Source: Megasphaera elsdenii
GTDB lineage: Bacteria; Bacillota; Negativicutes; Veillonellales; Megasphaeraceae
Direction: 5' to 3'
Assembly: GCF_020539865.1 (NCBI RefSeq)
Contig: NZ_JAJBQV010000063.1
Location: 1 to 5,008, forward strand
Length of the DNA: 5,008 bases
Positions 1 through 4,959 of this stretch are shown here, piece by piece. Within the stretch, counting starts at the first letter, position 1. Each line of letters begins with the position of its first letter. The notes beneath the pieces were generated by a model. It ran no database searches and had not been told where the DNA came from. It worked only from the letters and a program-made list of their open reading frames with translations. The position numbers and the translations under genes were made by a program.

Positions 1-115
1 TGATGTTGTAGAGAGCCACGTTGTAGAGGTTGTTGCTGTAGTGGCATATCTCCCGCAGCATTACATATTCTTCTTTGGAAAGACTTCTGATGACATTTGA
101 CTGAGTAAGATACAT
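1..115 (-). CDS. tnpB: TnpB-family RNA-guided nuclease of an IS200/IS605-type element, N-terminal fragment
   Basis: The minus strand reads MYLTQSNVIRSLSKEEYVML and continues through REICHYSNNLYNVALYNI to the window edge: 38 codons, no stop. The stretch with two Asn-Leu-Tyr-Asn-like turns (SNNLYNVALYNI) matches my memory of the N-terminus of clostridial TnpB (OrfB) proteins of IS200/IS605 elements. TnpB proteins are usually about 350-450 residues, so most of the gene, including the RuvC-like catalytic residues and the zinc ribbon, is outside the window and its integrity cannot be judged. The ATG at 113-115 is chosen because AAGGAGG (123-129) sits 7 bases upstream. In characterised systems TnpB is guided by an omega RNA made from the 3' end of its gene and the right end of the element. 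That region would lie left of this window. Recognition is by memory of the family, not by a search. Confidence 0.8.
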   Translation of the reverse strand, partial: MYLTQSNVIRSLSKEEYVMLREICHYSNNLYNVALYNI

Positions 116-143
116 ATTTTCGCCTCCTTTTTATTATATGATT

Positions 144-172
144 ATTGTATGGCAAATAGTGGTGATTTTCAA
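144..172 (-). promoter_or_regulatory. Putative sigma-70-type promoter for tnpB
   Basis: On the minus strand a -35 hexamer TTGAAA (167-172) and a -10 hexamer TACAAT (144-149) are 17 bases apart, the ideal spacing. Transcription would start near 137, giving a leader of about 20 bases that holds the AAGGAGG ribosome binding site of tnpB. A second TATAAT-like hexamer at 133-138 has no good -35 partner. The prediction is by eye. Confidence 0.5.
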
Positions 173-219
173 GATAAGTTACTGCGTTTTTGTGCTTTTT
201 ACGGGCATTGAACCCACTC

Positions 220-272
220 AAGCCCCGCCATTCATCCCCCACCTAAGAGGTGGGAGTCTTCTGGCGGGGCTT
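220..272 (-). repeat. Nested inverted repeat: possible IS left-end hairpin, or the 3' hairpin of pepC
   Basis: Outer arms AAGCCCCGCCA (220-230) and TGGCGGGGCTT (262-272) pair perfectly over 11 bases. Inside them CCCACCT (238-244) and AGGTGGG (248-254) form a second perfect 7-bp stem with a 3-base loop. The 7-base strands between the two stems (231-237 and 255-261) form an internal loop. It begins 21 bases past the pepC stop codon and lies 105 bases upstream of tnpB. No run of T follows on either strand, which argues against a standard intrinsic terminator. On the tnpB strand the inner hairpin reads ACCTCTTAGGT, reminiscent of hairpins at IS605-family ends. It may still impede transcription from pepC. 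Confidence 0.75.
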
Positions 273-293
273 AAGCGATAAATACCTTCCCTT

Positions 294-1604
294 CTAGTAA
301 TCTTCGTCCCAGGCGTTGATGACGACAGGGTCTTTTTCCAGCAGGGCTTCTTGTTCCGGACTGAAGTGGCAGCGGTCGATGACAGCTTCGTAGACGAATT
401 CTTTGAAATAAGCTTCAGAGCAGACGAAATACCCTTTGTCGCCGACATCCTTACCCCAAGAATTTTCAATTTTCCAGCGATCTGGCTTGCCGTCCTTGTC
501 AAAATGGACGCCTGTGAGAAGCATAGCGTGCGTCGCCGAACTGCCGTTATATTCCAGGCGCTTGCCTTTGGGCATAGCCGTCGAAAAGCCGCCCAGAAGG
601 GCTTCATACTGGACGCTATCCGGATCCCAGATACCTTCCTTGCGAGCGCCAAAAGCCCCGGCATCGCAGGCAAACCAAATAGCCTGGCCACTTTTCAGTT
701 GCTTGATGCAGAGATCTTCCAAGGCTTCCTGAGACAGATTCAAGGCTTTCATGTCACAACCGGCCATATTTTCCACAGCATGGAACTGGATAGGCTTGTC
801 CATAGGCTTATCTGCCGTCGGTTCATTGATGACGGCCACGTAATCGCGAAGAGACAGGCCGACGTATTTATGGTAGAAAGCCTGCGGCGTCAGGTCCCGT
901 TCTTCGTGATAGTTATTATCCTTATCGCGGTAAGAAAAGTCAAAAGTCTGGACAGGCTGGCCAAAGGCGATGCAAGCCGCCTTGTAAACTTCAGCCATCA
1001 TGGCCGCCTTGCGCGGATACGGGTCTTTTCCGGCCTGGACGAGTTCCCGCAGTTCCATGGCATCCTTGCGCAAGAGCCGGTTCAAAGTCGCGACGAAGCG
1101 GTCCGTATGGTCTGACTGGTACGTTTCCGGCTGGACCTGTTTTGGGACGACACCGTATTTTTCGATGAGGTCCACGACTTCACTCCAATAGCCGCCATCA
1201 GTCATGCCCCGCAGGACGTACTGCATGAGCTGTCCCTTAAGGGGTTCTTGGGCATTTTCGATGACCATTTCCAGGAAATTGTTAGCCTTTTCCAATTTAT
1301 CGTAAAAAGACAAGTAATTCTGGGATAATTCGAACTGGTCAAGATGACATGTTTCGGCCACCTTTTCCCGCAGGATATTCAGGGCTGCAAAGAGCCAGCA
1401 GCGGCCGGATTTCTGCTGGGCCGTAATCCCCCGGGTTTTCACTTCCACCGAAAAAGCGCCCTTGAGACGGGCACCGGCTACAGGAACATAAGCCAAATTA
1501 GCCATGTCCGTCTTGGCCAGGACCGAATGGAGGACCTGGGCCTGTCTGTCCGCGTCATAAGAGGCGCGGAACTGGGCTAACATATCCTTGGTAATCTCTT
1601 TCAT
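294..1604 (-). CDS. pepC: Aminopeptidase C (bleomycin hydrolase family, peptidase C1B)
   Basis: This 436-residue protein is a cytoplasmic papain-fold cysteine aminopeptidase that removes N-terminal residues from peptides; family members assemble as hexamers with the active sites inside. The catalytic set is complete: oxyanion Gln63 and Cys69 in QQKSGRCWLFAALN, His359 in SATHAMLLTGV, and Asn381 in KIENSWGKDVGDKGYF. Length matches the family (about 435-455). No signal peptide is present. The ATG at 1602-1604 is preceded at 8 bases by AAAGGGGG (1613-1620). The gene lies 173 bases downstream of pepT in the same direction, consistent with shared work in peptide breakdown. One oddity is the C-terminus, INAWDEDY: as I recall, classical members end in a WDPMGALA-like tail that enters the active-site cleft and sets exopeptidase specificity. 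Identification is firm. Confidence 0.97.
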   Translation of the reverse strand: MKEITKDMLAQFRASYDADRQAQVLHSVLAKTDMANLAYVPVAGARLKGAFSVEVKTRGITAQQKSGRCWLFAALNILREKVAETCHLDQFELSQNYLSFYDKLEKANNFLEMVIENAQEPLKGQLMQYVLRGMTDGGYWSEVVDLIEKYGVVPKQVQPETYQSDHTDRFVATLNRLLRKDAMELRELVQAGKDPYPRKAAMMAEVYKAACIAFGQPVQTFDFSYRDKDNNYHEERDLTPQAFYHKYVGLSLRDYVAVINEPTADKPMDKPIQFHAVENMAGCDMKALNLSQEALEDLCIKQLKSGQAIWFACDAGAFGARKEGIWDPDSVQYEALLGGFSTAMPKGKRLEYNGSSATHAMLLTGVHFDKDGKPDRWKIENSWGKDVGDKGYFVCSEAYFKEFVYEAVIDRCHFSPEQEALLEKDPVVINAWDEDY

Positions 1605-1623
1605 TTAAAATTCCCCCTTTTAT

Positions 1624-1652
1624 GATTTCCCATCCTGATACGGACGGGAATC
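1624..1652 (-). promoter_or_regulatory. Hairpin just upstream of the pepC ribosome binding site
   Basis: On the minus strand GATTCCCGTCC (1642-1652) pairs with GGATGGGAAATC (1624-1635), with one G-U pair, one bulged A and a six-base loop. The stem ends four bases before the AAAGGGGG ribosome binding site of pepC. No T tract follows, so it is not a typical terminator. The segment GATTCCC (1646-1652) could alternatively pair with GGGAATT (1609-1615), which includes part of the ribosome binding site. Separately, TACGGA (1672-1677) can pair with TCCGTA (1639-1644), which overlaps this hairpin. Mutually exclusive pairings of this kind fit translational control, but no ligand-binding class is recognised. 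Confidence 0.45.
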
Positions 1653-1678
1653 ACCACATCTCCTGAACTGCTCCGTAG

Positions 1679-1701
1679 GGGACGTCCTGCTAAGGCGTCC
1701 C
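1679..1701 (-). repeat. Small hairpin in the pepT-pepC intergenic region
   Basis: GGGACG (1679-1684) and CGTCCC (1696-1701) are perfect inverted repeats, extendable inward by a T-G and a C-G pair to about 8 bp with a 7-base loop. It lies between the pepT 3' hairpin and the pepC leader hairpin and has no T tract. It adds to the structured character of the 173-base gap; function unknown. Confidence 0.5.
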
Positions 1702-1715
1702 GCTGTGAATCTTGA

Positions 1716-1766
1716 ACATAACGATTCAGGTATATGAGGGATGGTTTCACACATCCCCCGTTATGT
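1716..1766 (-). repeat. Nested hairpin downstream of pepT
   Basis: Outer arms ACATAACG (1716-1723) and CGTTATGT (1759-1766) are perfect 8-base inverted repeats. Inside, GGGATG (1738-1743) and CATCCC (1752-1757) form a 6-bp stem. The structure starts 11 bases after the pepT stop codon, so it would form at the 3' end of the pepT message. There is no T run after it, so if it terminates or stabilises the transcript it is not by the standard intrinsic mechanism. It could also be part of the pepC leader if the two genes are co-transcribed. Confidence 0.5.
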
Positions 1767-1777
1767 ATTACCGGTGC

Positions 1778-3019
1778 CTACCGACGTTGGGCTGCCCGTT
1801 TGGCGATTTCAATGACCGTTTCACAGGCTTTGACCAAGGACGGGATAGGCAAATATTCATAACGCCCGTGGAAATTGGCGCCGCCTGTGAACAGATTCGG
1901 GCACGGCAGGCCACGGAACGAGAGCTGGGCCCCATCAGTACCGCCGCGGATAGGTGCGACCTGCGGCGTGACACCAACTGCTTCCATGGCTTCTTTAGCC
2001 AAATCGACGACATCCATGTGGCCGTCTTCGATTTTTTCCAGCATATTATAATAGACATCGTGCGGCGTGACGACGACCGTCCCGTCACCATATTTTTCAT
2101 TGAAGAAATCTGCCATCTGCTGCAGCAAGGCCTTGCGCCGTTCAAAATGCTGGCGGTCGTGATCGCGGACGAGCATGTGCATCATACAAGTTTCGATGTC
2201 GCCCTTCAGTTTATAGACGTGGAAAAAGCCTTCATGACCTTCCGTATATTCCGGCTTTTCTCCAGCCGGCAGGAGCTGCTGCCATTCTGCGGCAATGGTC
2301 AAGGCGTTAACCATCTTCCCCTTGGCGTCACCGGTATGGACACTGCGGCCATGGAAGGTGATGACCGGATTGGCAGCATTGAAGTTTTCATATTCCAGTC
2401 CGCCCAATTCACCGCCATCGACAGTATAGGCAAAATCAGCCCCGAACTGCTTCACATCGAATAAGGCCGCACTGCGCCCTGTTTCTTCATCGGGCGTGAA
2501 ACCGAGGCGAATCGTACCGTGGGTAATATCCGGATGCTGAAGAAGGTATTCCATAGCGCTGACGATGGCCGTAACACCGGCTTTGTCATCAGCACCAAGA
2601 AGAGTCGTCCCATCGGTGAAGAGGATATCCTGTCCTTTATATTTCAGGACTTCCGGAAAAGACGCCGTCGAAAAAACGATACCCTGTTTCTCATTGAGGA
2701 CAATATCCTTACCATCATACGCAGTCACCCGGACAGGCTTGATGTCTTTCCCGGACGCATCGGGGCTGGTGTCGACGTGGGAAATGAAACCGACTACTGG
2801 GCCTTCTGCCCCGTTTGCCGGCAGCGTGGCCATGATATAGCCGTGTTCGTCCAAGGTGACATGGGACAAGCCAATAGCCTTCAATTCCGCTGCTAAGGCC
2901 TTGGCAAAGACCAACTGGCCCGGCGTACTCGGGCAGACGGTATCGTTGTCCTCATCAGACTGGGTATCGAAAGAAACATATTTCAAGAAACGCTGTACAA
3001 TGTGTTCCGTATCTATCAT
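1778..3019 (-). CDS. pepT: Peptidase T (tripeptide aminopeptidase, M20B family)
   Basis: This 413-residue protein matches PepT, a cytoplasmic two-zinc enzyme that removes the N-terminal residue from tripeptides. The expected metal and catalytic residues can be placed by motif: His81 and Asp83 in SHVDTSPDASG, bridging Asp144 in LGADDKAG, Glu178 (base) and Glu179 in DEETG, Asp201 in TVDGGELGG, and His384 in TGGANFHGRYEYLP. The RGGTDGAQLSFRG segment (358-370) in the second half is also characteristic. Length is normal for the family (about 405-415), with no truncation. The ATG at 3017-3019 has AAGGAG (3031-3036) 11 bases upstream, slightly far. Another ATG at 3027-3029 is out of frame, so it is not an alternative start. 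A promoter at 3057-3085 suggests the gene is transcribed on its own, with possible read-through into pepC. PepT would act on tripeptides released by other peptidases and transport systems. Confidence 0.98.
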   Translation of the reverse strand: MIDTEHIVQRFLKYVSFDTQSDEDNDTVCPSTPGQLVFAKALAAELKAIGLSHVTLDEHGYIMATLPANGAEGPVVGFISHVDTSPDASGKDIKPVRVTAYDGKDIVLNEKQGIVFSTASFPEVLKYKGQDILFTDGTTLLGADDKAGVTAIVSAMEYLLQHPDITHGTIRLGFTPDEETGRSAALFDVKQFGADFAYTVDGGELGGLEYENFNAANPVITFHGRSVHTGDAKGKMVNALTIAAEWQQLLPAGEKPEYTEGHEGFFHVYKLKGDIETCMMHMLVRDHDRQHFERRKALLQQMADFFNEKYGDGTVVVTPHDVYYNMLEKIEDGHMDVVDLAKEAMEAVGVTPQVAPIRGGTDGAQLSFRGLPCPNLFTGGANFHGRYEYLPIPSLVKACETVIEIAKRAAQRR

Positions 3020-3056
3020 CAGCAGTCATTCTCCTTCTTTAAGAATCGTTAATTCA

Positions 3057-3085
3057 ATTTTATGCCGTTATCGACAACTTATCAA
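3057..3085 (-). promoter_or_regulatory. Putative promoter of pepT
   Basis: The minus strand carries TTGATA (3080-3085) and TAAAAT (3057-3062) with exactly 17 bases between them, followed by the AAGGAG site and the pepT start. Transcription would begin near 3050, giving a leader of about 30 bases. The -35 hexamer overlaps the inner end of one arm of the inverted repeat at 3068-3125, so a protein bound to that arm would compete with RNA polymerase. Confidence 0.6.
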
Positions 3086-3125
3086 TCATTTTCTCTGGGA
3101 AAACCCAAAGATAAGTTGCCGATAA
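3068..3125 (-). repeat. Long inverted repeat between the methyltransferase gene and pepT
   Basis: TTATCGACAACTTATC (3068-3083) and GATAAGTTGCCGATAA (3110-3125) are 16-base inverted repeats with one mismatch that becomes a G-U pair in minus-strand RNA. The 26-base loop holds a small TGGG-AAAA-CCCA hairpin (3096-3107). The right arm starts directly after the methyltransferase stop codon and the left arm covers the pepT -35 region. It could be the 3' hairpin of the upstream operon (no T tract follows, so not a canonical terminator) or a pair of operator half-sites whose centres are 42 bp apart, about four helical turns. Confidence 0.75.
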
Positions 3126-3719
3126 TCAGTCACGCAGCCGCAGGACCAGGATTTTTTCCCGATCATCGTCTCCATCAAATAAATCGCGGCAATCGATGAC
3201 ATCTTCGACGACGAGGTTTGGATGATGTGTCAAGAAAGCTTCCGTTTCCTCATAAGGATAATAAAAAAAGAGGCGCATCGGCCGTGGCGCCTGGTAATGG
3301 GCATCGAAGAGCTTCCCTAAGACCCGCTTCAGCGTGTGCAGGGCAAAGGGATTGAAGAAAAAGAAACAGTTCCCTTGTGGCGGGATTTCGTACTCCACCG
3401 CATCGGTCAAGACGAAGGTCACACGCTTCCGCGACGCAGCCATCTGTCCATTGGCCATGGCCTTTGCCCACAACCGCCGGTCATACTCAACGCCGATGGC
3501 CTGGCAGCGCGTCTGATAGGCCAAAAAGAAACTGACCCGCCCTTTGCCGCTGCCGTAATCGATGAGGATGTCCTTCTTGCCGATATAGCCGCTGTTAGCC
3601 AATCGTTCGAGGACGGCGTAGTCCGTCGGTTCATAAGGATGATGCTCGCCGTCAGAATGACTATCGTCGCGGCCGGCTGTTTTAATCTGTAATATATGTT
3701 CCCATTCTTGTTCGTCCAT
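3126..3719 (-). CDS. Class I SAM-dependent methyltransferase, substrate unknown
   Basis: The 197-residue protein has a Rossmann-type methyltransferase core. Motif I is ILIDYGSGKGRVSFFLA (about 51-67), the glycine-rich loop that binds S-adenosylmethionine. Glu78 in IGVEYDRRL is the expected acidic residue contacting the ribose. TFVLTDAVEY (101-110) resembles motif III, and FFFFNPF (119-125) has the Asn-Pro of a motif IV often found in amino-methylating enzymes. The N-terminal 45 residues are acidic and histidine-rich (HSDGEHHPYEPTDY) and contain no transmembrane segment. The start ATG (3717-3719) lies one base after the stop of the upstream LRAT-type gene, and a GGGAG site (3727-3731) sits inside the end of that gene, which indicates translational coupling. 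Nothing in the sequence identifies the substrate; protein, RNA or a small molecule are all possible. Confidence 0.85.
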   Translation of the reverse strand: MDEQEWEHILQIKTAGRDDSHSDGEHHPYEPTDYAVLERLANSGYIGKKDILIDYGSGKGRVSFFLAYQTRCQAIGVEYDRRLWAKAMANGQMAASRKRVTFVLTDAVEYEIPPQGNCFFFFNPFALHTLKRVLGKLFDAHYQAPRPMRLFFYYPYEETEAFLTHHPNLVVEDVIDCRDLFDGDDDREKILVLRLRD

Positions 3720-3720
3720 T

Positions 3721-4305
3721 TCAGGTCTCCCTGCCTTTCCCTTCCAGGTCCCGTCGCAATTTATCCAAAACCTGGGCCGTCAAATCATGCCAGGCATCCT
3801 GGAGCCATCTGTCCCGCTGAGCCTCGTCGCCGAGACATTCCAAGGCCTTGGGAATGGCCTTGCCGAAGAGGATATCTTCCGTTTGATGGCTGCGATAGAC
3901 GCCGAGCTTGCAGGCGTTGGCAAAGTGTTCGCAGTTGTGGAAGAGCAAGTCGTATTTCTTATTGCCCAGGCAAGCCCGGGCAAAGACAATCGTTTCCGGT
4001 ACAGAGCAGAGTTGGGCCTGTTCCTCCGGCGTATACTGGCGCACTTCCACGTCGCCGCCCTGGCGGAATTCCTCAAATGACGTTGCCCGTATTTCTGTAT
4101 CCCACCAATCGATGGGATTGTAGTCATCATCACCGGCAAAGGCAATGACCTCGTCGTCACTGACATAGATGCCGTGATGATAATACAAGCCACCCAGCCG
4201 ACGCACGCGGATATGGTCGCCCATGACCGGCAACTGCCGAGCCCAATGTTCTGGCGTCCCGTCATCTTGCAATAAAGATAAAATCGAGTTTAAATCAATG
4301 GCCAT
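3721..4305 (-). CDS. LRAT/NlpC-P60-superfamily papain-fold protein (putative acyltransferase or hydrolase)
   Basis: With the start chosen here the protein has 194 residues. DHIRVRRLGGLYYHHGIYVSDDEVIAFAG (about 30-58) is the hallmark His motif of LRAT-type domains (H-x-G-I-Y), with His43 the likely catalytic histidine. FHNCEHFANACKLG (122-135) supplies the nucleophile Cys125 in the NCEHF motif, permuted after the histidine as in the LRAT family. Eukaryotic relatives transfer acyl groups from phospholipids; bacterial members mostly have no known substrate. No signal peptide or membrane segment is evident, so it is probably cytoplasmic or peripheral. The ATG at 4303-4305 is preferred because AGAGGTGA (4311-4318) lies at proper distance from it; an in-frame GTG at 4312-4314 overlaps that site and would add three residues. 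It overlaps the phosphatase gene by 11 bases and is one base from the methyltransferase gene. Confidence 0.85.
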   Translation of the reverse strand: MAIDLNSILSLLQDDGTPEHWARQLPVMGDHIRVRRLGGLYYHHGIYVSDDEVIAFAGDDDYNPIDWWDTEIRATSFEEFRQGGDVEVRQYTPEEQAQLCSVPETIVFARACLGNKKYDLLFHNCEHFANACKLGVYRSHQTEDILFGKAIPKALECLGDEAQRDRWLQDAWHDLTAQVLDKLRRDLEGKGRET

Positions 4306-4774
4306 CTTCGTCACCTCTCAGCACATCCAGCAGTCCCCGGCAGCCTTCCTGGACATCGTCCCAGGTCCGCTGGAAATCCCGCGTATACCACGGGTCGGCT
4401 ACAGGGCGGGGATTGGCCGTATAATCCATCAGAAGGGAACATTTGTGAAGGGGATCACCGTGAAAAATGCGCTTCATATCCCGCAGGTTCTCCTCATCCA
4501 TGCCGATGAAATAATCATAAGCCTGATAATCACCAGTCTTCAGCAGCACCGCCCGCTTATTGCCCGGGTCCATGCCATGAACCCGGAGCAACCGTTCCAC
4601 TGGCGGATAGACCGGATTGCCACAGCCGTTCCATATCTCTTCATCTGTCGTAGCCGCCGAAGACACATCGAACTGATTCGCCAGACCTTCTTGTCCTGCC
4701 ATTTGCCGGAACACAAACTCCGCCATAGGCGACCGGCAGATATTGCCGTGGCAGATGAAAAGTACTTTAATCAT
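4295..4774 (-). CDS. Low-molecular-weight protein-tyrosine phosphatase
   Basis: This 159-residue protein begins MIKVLFICHGNICRSPMAEF, which contains the P-loop C-x5-R-S signature: nucleophile Cys8, Arg14 and Ser15. The general acid is Asp127 in VADPWYTRDF. Length is typical (about 150-165). Members remove phosphate from tyrosine (occasionally arginine) in proteins; the real substrate cannot be told from sequence, and no tyrosine kinase or capsule gene lies nearby. The reading frame stays open upstream to an ATG at 4952-4954, but that 60-residue extension runs through the inverted repeats, has no ribosome binding site and is not conserved in the family as I know it. The ATG at 4772-4774 is preceded at 10 bases by AAGGAG (4785-4790) and starts exactly at the beta strand before the P-loop. 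It is the first gene of the three-gene operon. Confidence 0.96.
   Translation of the reverse strand: MIKVLFICHGNICRSPMAEFVFRQMAGQEGLANQFDVSSAATTDEEIWNGCGNPVYPPVERLLRVHGMDPGNKRAVLLKTGDYQAYDYFIGMDEENLRDMKRIFHGDPLHKCSLLMDYTANPRPVADPWYTRDFQRTWDDVQEGCRGLLDVLRGDEDGH
4311..4318 (-). promoter_or_regulatory. Ribosome binding site deciding the LRAT-type gene start
   Basis: AGAGGTGA on the minus strand lies inside the last codons of the phosphatase gene. Its core AGAGG is 8 bases from the ATG at 4303-4305. It overlaps the alternative GTG start at 4312-4314, which therefore cannot use it. This favours the ATG and implies that ribosomes finishing the phosphatase gene reinitiate on the next one. Confidence 0.6.
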
Positions 4775-4877
4775 AGTTTTGTTTCTCCTTGTTTTGCCCT
4801 GGAATGTCCTGTTTGGCAAGGTTTTCTGGTTGTTTTGTTGTGATTTGCAGCAGTTTACAACTTTTTGAACAAATAAA

Positions 4878-4959
4878 TATCGCGTAACCACACTTTGAAG
4901 TATAATGAATCTGCTAAAACACATCATCTCAAAGGAGTTACGCGATAAATTCATTATAC
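4878..4959. repeat. Two interlocked 11-bp inverted repeats (order a-b-a'-b') plus an inner 6-bp repeat
   Basis: TATCGCGTAAC (4878-4888) is perfectly complementary to GTTACGCGATA (4937-4947), and GTATAATGAAT (4900-4910) is perfectly complementary to ATTCATTATAC (4949-4959). Between them CTTTGA (4893-4898) pairs with TCAAAG (4929-4934), extending the first stem to 17 bp with a small internal loop. Because the order is a-b-a'-b', the second pair crosses the first: it could form a pseudoknot-like or an alternative fold. In a plus-strand RNA the first stem would bury the AAAGGAG site (4931-4937) and the ATA at 4945-4947. The arrangement is far beyond chance and suggests either an end of a mobile element or a regulatory leader. 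Confidence 0.85.

Larger units (their letters stand above)
1..290 (-). mobile_element. Partial IS200/IS605-type (tnpB-bearing) element, left end
   Basis: The partial tnpB and the 178 bases between its start and the pepC stop are best explained as one end of an IS200/IS605-type element. Such elements have no classical terminal inverted repeats; their ends carry subterminal hairpins on the strand recognised by TnpA. The nested hairpin at 220-272 fits such a left-end structure, reading on the same strand as tnpB. The outer boundary near 275-300 is a guess because no target site or second end is visible. No tnpA is seen, so this may be a tnpB-only element or tnpA may lie further left. Confidence 0.5.

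Noticed and set aside
173..180. GATAAGTT near the tnpB promoter resembling the arm at 3110-3117
   Set aside because: The match is only about ten bases with its flank and is expected by chance in 5 kb; the rest of the repeat is absent.
218..691. A 157-codon minus-strand frame overlapping the end of pepC
   Set aside because: It is out of frame inside a certain gene, runs into the hairpin, and its product is Arg/Ser-rich in the way of frame-shifted translations.
351..1115. A 254-codon open frame on the plus strand
   Set aside because: It lies wholly antisense to pepC, whose catalytic motifs are intact, and its product shows no recognisable motif. It is a shadow of the GC-balanced codons on the other strand.
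1605..1777. T-box or other known riboswitch before pepC
   Set aside because: No T-box consensus (AGGGTGGNACCGCG) and no other familiar aptamer signature was found, despite several hairpins.
1712..2464. A 250-codon open frame on the plus strand
   Set aside because: It is mostly antisense to pepT and begins within the hairpin region without a good ribosome binding site; no motif supports it.
4775..4954. A 60-residue N-terminal extension of the phosphatase
   Set aside because: It crosses the inverted repeats, has no ribosome binding site at its ATG, and the family starts directly at the strand before the P-loop, where a good site exists.
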